NCBI GenBank assembly: GCA_965267435.1
Contig: OZ253960.1
Coordinates: 3,410,001-3,474,000, forward strand
Direction of reading: 5' to 3'
Length of the DNA: 64,000 bases
Origin: JAWPMT01 sp965267435
GTDB taxonomy: Bacteria > Bacteroidota > Bacteroidia > Cytophagales > Cyclobacteriaceae
Shown: one piece after another, positions 16,825 through 25,699 of the stretch
Layout of the letters: each line of letters starts with the position of its first letter
Numbering within the stretch: the stretch's first letter is position 1
The notes under the pieces: generated by a model
The model's input: only the letters and a program-made list of their open reading frames with translations
Databases searched by the model: none
Told to the model about the DNA's origin: nothing
Translations under genes and position numbers: made by a program

Positions 16825-17926
16825 GAAACATGCCGAATTGGTAAGGCCCCAAGGAGGGAAATTTCATCGCCAGGAGGTGGCGATATTAGGAGCACCTTGC
16901 TCCATCATTCAAAATCTGACACGTCACCTGGCAGTAGAACTTCAGACTGAATTGAAGCTCGGCTACGTTGACGCCGACCATGGCGAAGGTGGTGAGGCAG
17001 GCCCCTTCAGCAAGGTCTATACCGATAAGATCAGCCACCACCAGGTGGAATTCAGTCAAGAGAACATCACCTACAGCTTCCGCCGCCTCTTTGAAGCAGA
17101 GGATGCTTTGCTGATCAATGGAAATCATTTCGTCGCAGACCGCCAGATAGTTATCATCAATCGAAAGAAGGAGGAGTCATTGAGCAGAAAGTTGGATCGT
17201 CTTACCAACGTGATGGCTATACTCCTGGACAGTGACATGGAGGAGCCCTTCCCATTTCTCCAGGAGGCGTTGCCCAATTTGAAGGATATACCCATCCTAC
17301 CTCTCGATGCCACAAAAGACATTGCCCAGCTACTACTCAAATCCTTCTCGACGCCACCGCCGATCAAAGGTTTGGTTTTCGCTGGAGGTCGCAGCGTACG
17401 AATGGGCAGAGACAAGGGGGCCATTGACTATCATGGAAAACCCCAACGCGAGTATATGGCTGACCTCCTTAGCAAATATTGCGATGAAACGTTTCTCTCT
17501 GTAAGAGAACTGGAATCGGTAGAGAGTCAGTACCCCCTGCTACCGGATACATTCATGGAATTGGGGCCCTTTGGAGGATTGCTATCCGCTTTTCGCAGTG
17601 ATCCGAACAGCGCGTGGCTCGCCGTGGCCTGCGATGTGCCATTTGTTGATGATCGAGCCATTGGTAATTTGATCGAGCAGCGCGACCCATCGAAAGTCGC
17701 GACATGTTATCACAATGAAGTGACGAACTTTCCAGAGCCGATGATTACCCTTTGGGAGCCAAGGGCCTATGACGCTATGCTGCAGTTCCTGGCAATAGGG
17801 TATAGTTGCCCAAGAAAAGTGCTCATCAATAGCGACATCAACGAACTAGCCCCCTACTCACAGGAGGTGCTCACCAATGTGAACACCCCCGAGGAGTACC
17901 TGGCCGCTCAGGAGAGAATACAATGA
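16805..17926 (+). CDS. mobA: MobB-like/MobA fusion: molybdenum cofactor guanylyltransferase, 373 aa
   Basis: The C-terminal half (about 187-373) is a MobA nucleotidyltransferase: AGGRSVRMGRDKG (193-205), ELGPFGGLLSAF, AVACDVPFV. It would attach GMP to molybdopterin. The N-terminal half resembles MobB (ILGAPCSIIQNLTRHLA, YVDADHGEG) but the P-loop is not GxxxxGK[ST], so GTP binding there is doubtful. The start is GTG at 16805 inside moaC; the next gene overlaps by 4 bp (ATGA), so translation is probably coupled across the operon. Confidence 0.85.
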   Translation: MTSNEHKKHAELVRPQGGKFHRQEVAILGAPCSIIQNLTRHLAVELQTELKLGYVDADHGEGGEAGPFSKVYTDKISHHQVEFSQENITYSFRRLFEAEDALLINGNHFVADRQIVIINRKKEESLSRKLDRLTNVMAILLDSDMEEPFPFLQEALPNLKDIPILPLDATKDIAQLLLKSFSTPPPIKGLVFAGGRSVRMGRDKGAIDYHGKPQREYMADLLSKYCDETFLSVRELESVESQYPLLPDTFMELGPFGGLLSAFRSDPNSAWLAVACDVPFVDDRAIGNLIEQRDPSKVATCYHNEVTNFPEPMITLWEPRAYDAMLQFLAIGYSCPRKVLINSDINELAPYSQEVLTNVNTPEEYLAAQERIQ

Positions 17927-18507
17927 GCAAAATATCTGCTGTGGTACTGGCAGCTGGCCTATCCAGGCGAATGGGTGATCAGAACAAGTTGATCATGCTC
18001 ATCAATGGGAGGCCGATGATCGAGCAGGTCCTCGATCATGTAGCTGAGTCAAAGTGCCACGAATTGATCGTCGTAAGCAATGAAGACACCAGGCAGCACC
18101 TACCGGAGGACTACCGCATTGTCGTCAACGACGAACCCAATGCGGGGATGACCTCCTCTATTCAAGTGGGCGTGCAGCAATGCGCCAAGGATGCTACTGG
18201 CTACATGATCTGTCTGGGTGATCAACCCTTCATCACGACGTTGGAATATGACGCAATCATCACCGCATTCGAAGGTGCCTACGTCCAAGACCCAAAGACA
18301 CTGGCCCTTCCCCACTTCGAGGGGAAACGCGGCAATCCCACAATCTTCTCAAAGGCCTATCGAAAGGAAATTCTTGCACACAAAGAACCGGAGGGATGTA
18401 GGGAGATCGTCTCCCGCAACAGCGGACATTGGCTACAAGTGGAAATGAACTCGCCCTCTATACTCGTGGACATTGATACGATGGAAGATTACCAATCCTT
18501 CCTCTGA
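17923..18507 (+). CDS. MocA-like molybdenum cofactor nucleotidyltransferase, 194 aa
   Basis: An NTP_transf_3 fold: VVLAAGLSRRMGDQNKL (about 7-23) binds the nucleotide, GDQPFI (about 99-104) carries the metal aspartate, and GMTSSIQVGV is typical of MocA. MocA makes the cytosine dinucleotide cofactor for xanthine-dehydrogenase-type enzymes (family knowledge). Having both MobA and MocA types suggests the cell makes both forms of cofactor. No molybdoenzyme gene lies in the window. It is the last gene of the moaC operon, ending only 14 bp from the convergent dehydrogenase gene. Confidence 0.85.
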   Translation: MSKISAVVLAAGLSRRMGDQNKLIMLINGRPMIEQVLDHVAESKCHELIVVSNEDTRQHLPEDYRIVVNDEPNAGMTSSIQVGVQQCAKDATGYMICLGDQPFITTLEYDAIITAFEGAYVQDPKTLALPHFEGKRGNPTIFSKAYRKEILAHKEPEGCREIVSRNSGHWLQVEMNSPSILVDIDTMEDYQSFL

Positions 18508-18521
18508 TCACTCCTGGAGAA

Positions 18522-20597
18522 CTATCCCCAGTAGTCGAAAATCTCGGAAATCTTAGCAGCCACCTTGTCTGAAGAAGGCAGCATGGTTTGTTCCAAAGTG
18601 CTATTGAGGGGAATAGCGGGCAAGTTTTCGGCTCCAATCGTACAGACCGGCGCCTCCAATGATTTGAAGCAATGCTCCTGGATTCTGCCCGCCAGACTGC
18701 GAGCAAAAGAGTTATCGACCGGCTCCTCTGTTACCACGAGGCAGCGATTGGTTTTCTCCACTGATTCATAGATGCTCTGATAATCAATCGGATTGAGTGT
18801 TCGGAGGTCTACGATCTCTATCCTTCCATCAAACTGCTTCGAGGCGTTGAGCGCCCAGTGCACTCCCATCCCATAGCTCACGATCGTGAGAGACTCGCCC
18901 GCCGCAACTGCCTCTTCGCTGGCGCGTTGAGCCAAAGCAGCCTGTCCAAAAGGAAGCATATAATCTTCTGCAGGTTCTACTGTCTTTGCGGCATTCGTTC
19001 CAGGCACTTTGGACCAATAGAGTCCTTTGTGCTCAAAAATCACAACAGGGTTGGGGTCGTGATAAGCAGCCTTGAGCAACCCCTTTAGATCTGCCCCATT
19101 GCTGGGATACGCAATCTTGACACCTCGGATATTGGCGACAACAGACTCCACACTGGAAGAATGGTAAGGCCCTCCGCTACCATAGGCCCCTATGGGAACG
19201 CGCAGTACCATGGACACGGGCCATTTACCGTTGGATAGATAGTTGGAGCGACTGACTTCTGTGAATAGCTGATTGAGGCCCGGCCATATGTAGTCGGCAA
19301 ATTGCACTTCCACAATCGGCTTTAGGCCTACCGCCGACATACCTGCCGTGGATCCAATAATGAAGGCTTCTTGGATAGGCGTATTGAATACACGCTGATC
19401 GCCAAACTTCTGCGCAAGCGTAGCCGCTTCTCGGAACACACCTCCCAGTCTACCGCCAACGTCCTGCCCATAGAAAAGGCAACGCTGGTCTTCCATCAAT
19501 TCCTCCAGTGCATGAAGCGCGCAGTCGACCATGACGGTCTTTTCTCCTCCTCTCGGTGCCCTTTCACCGACCTCCGTGTTCACTTCCGTCGGCGCGTAAT
19601 CATGGGTGAAGAGGTCTGACGGTTCAGGGTCCGGTGCCAAAAGTGCCTTATCAAAGTCCTCCGACACCTGCTCGCGTGCTTCCGATTCGATGGCCATGAG
19701 GTCGACTTCAGAGACATCGCTGTCGATCACCCTATGTTTGAGAATAGGAAATGGGTCCCGCTCCTGATGTTCTGCAAGGTCATCCCGGTACCATTCCTTA
19801 CGGACACCCGAGGTGTGATGATTGAGAAGTGGGACCTTGGCGTGTACCAGTATCGGTCTACGTTCAGTCCTGACAATTCTTATTGCCTCCCTCATGGCGT
19901 TGAAGCACACGTGGAAATCTGACCCGTCGATGCTCATCACATCAATGCCTTTGAATCCCTGTGCATACTCTGAAGCATCCTGGGCTCGAATCTCGTCGGC
20001 ACTAGCCGATATGTCCCACTCGTTGTCCTGTACCAGATATATAATGGGTAGTTGCTTGAGCGCTGCCATCTGAAAAGCCTCGGCAACCTCACCTTCGGTC
20101 ACGCATGCATCGCCAAGGGAGCACAATACCAGTGGAGCATCTCCCTCCTCAGACATGGCCATGGCCTCTTTGTATTGTAGGCCCATAGCGGCTCCGGTTG
20201 CTGGGATGGCCTGCATGCCTGTGGCAGAGGATTGATGGGGAATCTTGGGCTTGTCGGGATCCTTGAGGCTGGGATGCGAATAGTACGTGCGCCCCCCAGA
20301 AAAGGGATCATCCTTCTTCGCCAAAAGCTGCAGCATCAAATCGTAAGGCTCCATTCCTATTGCCAGCAGCATCGCATCATCCCGGTAATAGGGATATACA
20401 AAGTCTTGTGGGAGTAGTTGCATGCCAGCAGCTATCTGGATAGCCTCATGTCCTCTTGAGGTCGCATGCACATATTTGGAGGCGATTTTGAAGTTCTCTT
20501 CATAATGCTCCGCCATGGCTTTGCTTGTGGCCATAAGCCCGAAGGCTTTGGTAAGGACTTTTTGAGCTATCTTAGATTTGCTTACTGTGACTTGCAT
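18522..20597 (-). CDS. 2-oxoacid (branched-chain type) dehydrogenase E1, fused alpha and beta subunits, 691 aa
   Basis: Thiamine-diphosphate-dependent E1 that decarboxylates branched-chain 2-oxoacids and passes the acyl group to lipoyl-E2. Residues 1-330 form the alpha part (TSRGHEAIQIAAG, then the ThDP motif GDACVTEGEVAEAFQ ... VQDNEWDIS at about 167-200). Residues 355-691 form the beta part (GQDVGGRLGGVFREA, FNTPIQEAFIIGSTAGMSAVG, EVQFADYIWPG, EPVDNSFARSL). The fused single-chain form is common in Bacteroidota. E2 and E3 are elsewhere. It is divergent from an Lrp-type regulator that probably controls it. Confidence 0.9.
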   Translation of the reverse strand: MQVTVSKSKIAQKVLTKAFGLMATSKAMAEHYEENFKIASKYVHATSRGHEAIQIAAGMQLLPQDFVYPYYRDDAMLLAIGMEPYDLMLQLLAKKDDPFSGGRTYYSHPSLKDPDKPKIPHQSSATGMQAIPATGAAMGLQYKEAMAMSEEGDAPLVLCSLGDACVTEGEVAEAFQMAALKQLPIIYLVQDNEWDISASADEIRAQDASEYAQGFKGIDVMSIDGSDFHVCFNAMREAIRIVRTERRPILVHAKVPLLNHHTSGVRKEWYRDDLAEHQERDPFPILKHRVIDSDVSEVDLMAIESEAREQVSEDFDKALLAPDPEPSDLFTHDYAPTEVNTEVGERAPRGGEKTVMVDCALHALEELMEDQRCLFYGQDVGGRLGGVFREAATLAQKFGDQRVFNTPIQEAFIIGSTAGMSAVGLKPIVEVQFADYIWPGLNQLFTEVSRSNYLSNGKWPVSMVLRVPIGAYGSGGPYHSSSVESVVANIRGVKIAYPSNGADLKGLLKAAYHDPNPVVIFEHKGLYWSKVPGTNAAKTVEPAEDYMLPFGQAALAQRASEEAVAAGESLTIVSYGMGVHWALNASKQFDGRIEIVDLRTLNPIDYQSIYESVEKTNRCLVVTEEPVDNSFARSLAGRIQEHCFKSLEAPVCTIGAENLPAIPLNSTLEQTMLPSSDKVAAKISEIFDYWG

Positions 20598-20681
20598 CTA
20601 TACTACCTACGATTGCCTCTTTCAACCTTGTCAATTGAAAGAATATTCAACTATAAAATTAACGATTCGTAGAGGTAAATG

Positions 20682-20697
20682 CTTCATTTAATTGAAG
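20682..20697. promoter_or_regulatory. Dyad in the E1/Lrp divergent intergenic region, possible Lrp-type operator
   Basis: CTTCA-TTTAAT-TGAAG has perfect 5 bp arms and an AT centre, the style of Lrp/AsnC sites. A related CAATTGAAAG stretch lies 50 bp away at 20632-20641. The position between the two divergent genes supports joint control (inference). Confidence 0.35.
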
Positions 20698-20788
20698 ATT
20701 GTATGATTCATGTATTTTTTAACCTTATGGTAGAAAATATTTCTATTTATCAACAGAAACTGCCTCTACTTAGAAAATTATTCTTCTA

Positions 20789-21253
20789 ATGTCGACCACA
20801 CCAAAAAAACTCGACGAAACGGACCTCAAGATCCTGGAACTGCTACAGCAAAATGCGCGGATGACAGTAAAGGAGATGTCCGATCAACTCAGCTTGTCCA
20901 CTACGCCCATTTTTGAGAGAATCAAGAAGCTTGAGAAAAGCGGGGTCATCGACCATTACACGGCGGTTATCAATCATGAAAAACTAGGAAAGAAACTCAA
21001 TGCCTTTGCCCACATCTCTTTCAAGGATCACTCGAAGGAACTGATCGCGGCGTTTGAGAACAAGATCCTTGCGTTGCCTGAGGTAGAGGAGTGTCACTAT
21101 GTGACCGGGGCGGCAGACTTTATCATAAAGATATTGGTGACAGACATCGAAAAATACAAGGAGTTCATCACAGAGAAACTCTTTGATATTCCCAATATCG
21201 CAAGGATCGAATCTTTTCTGTCACTTACTGTAAAACGAAAAGTCAGTAGCTGA
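20789..21253 (+). CDS. Lrp/AsnC family transcriptional regulator, 154 aa
   Basis: An N-terminal winged HTH (about 6-66: LDETDLKILELLQQNARMTVKEM ... TPIFERIKKLEKSGVI) is followed by the RAM/AsnC ligand domain (about 70-150: VEECHYVTGAADFIIKILV). In many Bacteroidota a homologous gene is divergent from the branched-chain E1 gene, and the 191 bp shared intergenic region carries dyads, so amino-acid-responsive control of E1 is likely (inference). Confidence 0.92.
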   Translation: MSTTPKKLDETDLKILELLQQNARMTVKEMSDQLSLSTTPIFERIKKLEKSGVIDHYTAVINHEKLGKKLNAFAHISFKDHSKELIAAFENKILALPEVEECHYVTGAADFIIKILVTDIEKYKEFITEKLFDIPNIARIESFLSLTVKRKVSS

Positions 21254-21383
21254 TTAAAAGCGGCGTTTACCCGGCTGACCCCTAGTTATTTCCCATTAAG
21301 CGATCCGGGCCGACGATCCATCGGCAAATGGATTATCGTTGTGATCTGATTTCTAGTTTTACACTGCAACTATTGAACAGGTT

Positions 21384-21488
21384 ATGAAAATATTCCATGT
21401 AAGTCAGCCCCTGAAACGAACGGTGATCTTTGGTATCGTCGCCCTGAGTTACTTCGTAGTACTATCAGTCGTTTTCCTATTAGGATAA
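21384..21488 (+). CDS. Small single-pass membrane protein, 34 aa
   Basis: ATG at 21384 to TAA at 21488. The peptide has an N-terminal soluble stretch with basic residues (HVSQPLKR) and one hydrophobic helix of about 21 residues (VIFGIVALSYFVVLSVVFLLG) running to the stop. Charge placement predicts the N-terminus inside. It lies alone in a 400 bp stretch. The helix is better formed than expected by chance, but no conservation can be tested here. Confidence 0.4.
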   Translation: MKIFHVSQPLKRTVIFGIVALSYFVVLSVVFLLG

Positions 21489-21671
21489 TTCACCAGTCTC
21501 CTACCTAATCTCCAGCAGCAGCCCTTCGCTGCAACACTTTTTTATCGATTGATCCCCCAGCGCAGCCACGCGTGAACCTTGTCCCATTTGGACAACGTCC
21601 CTGAAAGCATCTATCTTGGCATAGTATAGGGTTTTAGCGACTATTTACCCTGCTTTTTGGTTTATGGCAAG

Positions 21672-22781
21672 ATGACATCCGAGCTGAGCAGAGACAGCGT
21701 ATTGATTTTCTACGGGTGGTGGCAGCTGAGTGTCTGCTTTTTCGCTTTTCTCGGCCTGATGGCCATCTGGTGGCATCTGGGAAAGAAGCAAGGCGACAAG
21801 GGTCAAGTATGGTTGGCACTGTCCATCCTAAGCTGGAGCATGTCGGGAGCGGTAGAGTTGATTTTCGTTTATCTCGATCTGATCAGCAGTCACGCGCACT
21901 ACCTCGAGGGATTCCGAAGCATCTTCTCACTGATCAATAGTCTTTTTATCCTCATGGGGCTGCCATGGTTCAGATACCTGCCCACGGCCCTCAAACCCAT
22001 CATACAATCCAGGTACTGGCTGGCGATCATTGGCCTCCCTTTTCTGTTCTCGCTCCTACCTACTGTCAGTAAGATGCTGATGAGCGACAGGCCAGCTTTG
22101 ATCGCGGAACTCGACGTCTACTATTCTCTTCTGACGCTGGGCTTTCTGGGATATGTCCTATGGTCTTCCTTCCATCATCGCCGATTGCAGCTGTTGGCTT
22201 GGTTATCCGTCATCTGCACACTAACAATAGTAGTCGCTCAACTCTACAAATTCGCGGGAGCCGAGGTTTACCAGACGCTATTTTCTGCCATATTCAAGAC
22301 CACGCTGATCATGATTTTCTTTGCCCTGGCGCTCAGCTGGGTAAAGGAAATCGCCGAACGACCCTTGCTGAAGGCTTCGGAGATCTTGCTGTCGGTCATC
22401 GTGAGTAAAGATGAACAGAATAGACTGGCGCATAAGGTGCGACTGGGCGGATCCGGCCTGAAGACCCGAGAAATCCCACTGTCACCAGCCAATCACGAAC
22501 TGCTGAAGAAATTCATCGAGGCCAAACTCAATGGGGATCGCTGGTTAGAGATACGCCCAAAGCATGACGACCGGACGAATATCAAATATGACATCCGCGA
22601 CTACAACGAACTGAAGCGGCTCGTTGCATCTATTCTCGATGGTATCTACGGTAAAAGCAACTGGTCCCGTGAACAGCATGAGGTCCCCTTCAAAGACGCC
22701 TTCTTCGAAGCGCCCGCAGAGAAAACAAGGCGGCTTCGGCTAGCTATACCTGCTGGCAATATCAGTATGGAAAACTACTGA
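21672..22781 (+). CDS. Polytopic membrane protein with cytoplasmic C-terminal domain, 369 aa
   Basis: About seven hydrophobic helices occupy residues 14-235. They resemble the 7TM part of Bacteroidota sensor-type membrane proteins (ALSILSWSMSGAVELIFVYLDL). A soluble tail of about 130 residues follows (SEILLSVIVSKDEQNRLAHKV ... LEIRPKHDDRTNIKYDIRDYNELKRLVASILDGIYG). The tail matches no known output domain that I recognise. The start is ATG at 21672; TTG at 21657 would add five residues. Possibly a signalling protein of unknown kind. Confidence 0.7.
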   Translation: MTSELSRDSVLIFYGWWQLSVCFFAFLGLMAIWWHLGKKQGDKGQVWLALSILSWSMSGAVELIFVYLDLISSHAHYLEGFRSIFSLINSLFILMGLPWFRYLPTALKPIIQSRYWLAIIGLPFLFSLLPTVSKMLMSDRPALIAELDVYYSLLTLGFLGYVLWSSFHHRRLQLLAWLSVICTLTIVVAQLYKFAGAEVYQTLFSAIFKTTLIMIFFALALSWVKEIAERPLLKASEILLSVIVSKDEQNRLAHKVRLGGSGLKTREIPLSPANHELLKKFIEAKLNGDRWLEIRPKHDDRTNIKYDIRDYNELKRLVASILDGIYGKSNWSREQHEVPFKDAFFEAPAEKTRRLRLAIPAGNISMENY

Positions 22782-22896
22782 CGGTAGACCTATTGTCAGT
22801 AGAGACTCTTACTGACAAGACGTCTGGTTTTTACGACAATCCGCCTTCCCTGCCCACAATTCCCACATTTTCGGCCTCATAATTTCACCCTAAGTC

Positions 22897-24282
22897 ATGA
22901 GCAACAGAGGTTCATTTTCTTCCCGCCTCGGCTTCATCGCCGCTGCCGCAGGGTCCGCAGTAGGTCTGGGCAACATCTGGGGATTCCCCTACGAAGTGGC
23001 CCAGGGTGGTGGAGCCGCCTTCGTCTTCATTTATCTTTTTTTCTGCTTCGCCCTTTGTCTCCCAGTCATGCTGACCGAAGTAGCGATCGGCCGACGGTCA
23101 CGAAGGAATGCCGTGGGAGCTTTTGGTCAATTGGGCTTTGCCAAATGGCGCGGGGTGGGATTGCTGGGGGTACTGAGCGGCGTTCTGATCTTGAGCTTTT
23201 ATAACGTCCTCGCCGGCTGGTCCTTTGGCTACATCTTTGAAATGGCCAGTGGCAATTTTGAGATCGCCGGTCAGTTTTCAAACTACACCTCCCAAATATG
23301 GAAGGTAGGCAGCTACGGCTTGATCTTCATTGCCATCACAGCCCTTGTCGTCTCCCGGGGAGCCAAAGGAATAGAACGAATTGCGTCCATTCTTATGCCC
23401 CTATTGGTAGTTATGATGATTGGGGTCAGTGCCTATGCCATGAGTTTGCCGCATGCGATTGATGGCATCATCTTCTATCTCGTACCGGACTTTTCAGAAG
23501 TCGATGGCGTCCTCGTCCTCAATGCCATGGGACAAGCATTCTTTTCTCTCTCCTTAGGTATGGGGGCCCTGATTACCTATGGAAGCTATGTGCGAGACGG
23601 AGAAAATCTCTTTTCATCTACCGTGATCATTGCCATCGCAGACGTGGGTATCGCCTTATTGGCTGGCATGATGATCTTCCCATTGGTGAGTTTCCTCCAG
23701 GTCGGAGACATGTCCAACATTCAGGCGGGACCTGGGCTAATCTTCGAAACGCTACCGCCTGTCTTCCAACAGATTGGAGGAATAGGGGGTGTGGTACTGG
23801 GCACATCCTTCTTTGCCCTCCTATGCTTCGCGGCGCTGACCTCAACAATATCCTTACTGGAAGTGCCGGTCGCTTATGTCGTGGACGAATGGGGTATAGC
23901 CAGAAATAAGGCCGTCTGGGCAATCGCGGCATTCGTTTTCGTACTCGGAATCCCAAGCCTCCTGGGGAATGGATATTCCTGCTACTTCACAGAGTTCATT
24001 ACCTATCCTGGAGCAGAACTATCTACGAGCTTCCTCGACTTCGTCCTCAATGTGGCCAACGACTCCTTCCTGCCTATGGGAGGGTGTCTGATCGTGATCT
24101 TCGCGGCACACGTTTGGAAACGGCAGCAGCTTACTCAGGAAATAGCAAAGGGAGCGCCCAACTTCGAGTCGTCGATATACAATCGATACTTCCGCTTTGC
24201 GCTCCCTTACGTTGTCCCAGGTGTCCTAATCCTTATCTTCTTCCTCACCGTGCTGCGTATCTTCGTTGGGCTGCATTTGTGA
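22897..24282 (+). CDS. Sodium-dependent NSS-family symporter, 461 aa
   Basis: A LeuT-type Na+-coupled amino-acid or amine transporter of the inner membrane. The first helix carries the hallmark AAAAGSAVGLGNIWGFPYEVAQGGGAAF (the usual NIWRFPY has Gly in place of Arg here). The unwound helix 6 region (GQAFFSLSLGMGALITYGSY) and ALTSTISLLEVPVAY are typical. About 11-12 helices fit the short bacterial form. Substrate not predictable. It is transcribed toward the convergent universal-stress gene with an 10 bp gap. Confidence 0.93.
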   Translation: MSNRGSFSSRLGFIAAAAGSAVGLGNIWGFPYEVAQGGGAAFVFIYLFFCFALCLPVMLTEVAIGRRSRRNAVGAFGQLGFAKWRGVGLLGVLSGVLILSFYNVLAGWSFGYIFEMASGNFEIAGQFSNYTSQIWKVGSYGLIFIAITALVVSRGAKGIERIASILMPLLVVMMIGVSAYAMSLPHAIDGIIFYLVPDFSEVDGVLVLNAMGQAFFSLSLGMGALITYGSYVRDGENLFSSTVIIAIADVGIALLAGMMIFPLVSFLQVGDMSNIQAGPGLIFETLPPVFQQIGGIGGVVLGTSFFALLCFAALTSTISLLEVPVAYVVDEWGIARNKAVWAIAAFVFVLGIPSLLGNGYSCYFTEFITYPGAELSTSFLDFVLNVANDSFLPMGGCLIVIFAAHVWKRQQLTQEIAKGAPNFESSIYNRYFRFALPYVVPGVLILIFFLTVLRIFVGLHL

Positions 24283-24292
24283 TGCCCGGATA

Positions 24293-25144
24293 CTACATTT
24301 TCACGCTAAGGAAAGGTGACTCAGTATGATTGGCCACGGACTCCACAGTACTGCCAGAAAGCATTCTGAGCAAGCCCTGGGCTCCATGAGTCATCATTGC
24401 AACAATTGAATCAGTGTCTCCGGCCAGGTAATCCTCAATGCCCTTTTCAAGACTGGCGGCGTCTACCATCTCCATGGACACGATGTTTACTCCCGCCTCG
24501 TGCTCGTAGGCCTTCATTCTTCCCATCATTACTTTGGTAGAAATGAAGTGCTCTGGCGTATTGACATACAGGAAGTGAACAGGAATTGCCAGGTCTGAAG
24601 CTATTCCAGTCAGCTTAGTAAGACCCTTCACTCCACTGTCTTCCAATTCTGAATCCAGTTCTCCCAGGAAGTCTGATACCACCACCATCTTCATGGCGTT
24701 GAGGTGCTTCGTGCCGGGTTTCACGATCAATACCGGGGCAGCAGAGGAGCGGATGAATCGCTGTGCGTTGGAACCGAGGATCAATTCTTTCCAGCCTTTT
24801 GCGCCCTTCGATCCCATGACGACAAGATCTACGTTCATGGCCTCGATGTACTCGCACATCTCCCTGGTCCCATCATTTAGTCCCAGATAGGTAGTAGCGC
24901 TCACACCTTTGCTCTCTGCCATACGGGCAAGATCCCTCAGATCTTCCTGTATCTCATTGATCTTCTTGTTTACCTCAGGATATAGCCTCTCTTGATCGGC
25001 ACCAAGCGATATCCAATCCGTTGGAACCGGGAGACAGTGCACAAACTGCAATTCAGCCCGCGCCTTCCTGGCTATCTCAAGCGCCACGTTGATTGCATTG
25101 TCGGCGCATGTTGAGAAATCAGTGGGTACCAATATCTTTTTCAT
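24293..25144 (-). CDS. Universal stress protein, two tandem Usp domains, 283 aa
   Basis: Domain 1 (about 1-148) starts KKILVPTDFSTCADNA and ends with the ATP-binding motif MGSKGAKGWKELILGSNAQ. Domain 2 (about 149-283) is shorter but keeps THGAQGLLRMLSGSTVE, so both may bind nucleotide. Tandem Usp proteins of this size are common in Bacteroidota. Single gene, no operon partners. Confidence 0.9.
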   Translation of the reverse strand: MKKILVPTDFSTCADNAINVALEIARKARAELQFVHCLPVPTDWISLGADQERLYPEVNKKINEIQEDLRDLARMAESKGVSATTYLGLNDGTREMCEYIEAMNVDLVVMGSKGAKGWKELILGSNAQRFIRSSAAPVLIVKPGTKHLNAMKMVVVSDFLGELDSELEDSGVKGLTKLTGIASDLAIPVHFLYVNTPEHFISTKVMMGRMKAYEHEAGVNIVSMEMVDAASLEKGIEDYLAGDTDSIVAMMTHGAQGLLRMLSGSTVESVANHTESPFLSVKM

Positions 25145-25260
25145 CTTTTCTAATGTTTAAGTTCAGGTGGGATCAACCCCTCGAGGGGGAAGGTAGTAGA
25201 AGCATCAAGAAAAAACCCTGATGCATATCAAAGCGGCAATTGACATCTATCAAAAGACCG

Positions 25261-25545
25261 TTAGCGTTGGGACACGCCCCGCAAAGACCCGCTATGAAGA
25301 TCCAGGTTGCGGATTTCCTCTTCCATGTATTCGATATCCTCTTTCTTCATCAGGGCGATCAGCTTTTTCCTCCGGATGTCGCGGGTGATCAGGACGCCCA
25401 GCCAAATGTGGCTTACGATCGGTAGAAAGACACCCATGGCAAACCAGAACCAAAAGGACCTCCCATAACTCGCCGCGGCATAGGCCACCACCCCTGGAAT
25501 GGACAGGTAGAAAGCAAGGACAAGGAGAAAGAAGTCAAAAATCAT
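25261..25545 (-). CDS. Small membrane protein, 94 aa
   Basis: Two hydrophobic helices (about 3-24 and 29-52) are followed by a charged cytoplasmic tail (DIRRKKLIALMKKEDIEYMEEEI). No known family recognised. It is divergent from the SPFH cassette, sharing a 154 bp intergenic region. Confidence 0.6.
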   Translation of the reverse strand: MIFDFFLLVLAFYLSIPGVVAYAAASYGRSFWFWFAMGVFLPIVSHIWLGVLITRDIRRKKLIALMKKEDIEYMEEEIRNLDLHSGSLRGVSQR

Positions 25546-25660
25546 GTGTGTACACTACCAAATGTCGAAGAAAAGGGTTTCCAAAATCCTCAAAAGATCC
25601 TTGAAATCAGAAAATACTTTGGACTAGAGCGAACCCTACCTCCAGAAGTGCCGTTAGAAA

Positions 25661-25689
25661 GATATGTATATAATATCATTTTAATATCA
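25661..25689 (+). promoter_or_regulatory. Three helically phased half-sites upstream of the SPFH-Arc cassette
   Basis: GATATG at 25661, AATATC at 25672 and AATATC at 25683 begin exactly 11 bp apart. The first two form the dyad GATAT-N7-ATATC. The array lies 11 bp before the SPFH start codon. Ribbon-helix-helix proteins bind such phased short half-sites, and the cassette itself encodes one (inference). Confidence 0.4.
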
Positions 25690-25699
25690 CATTACAACG

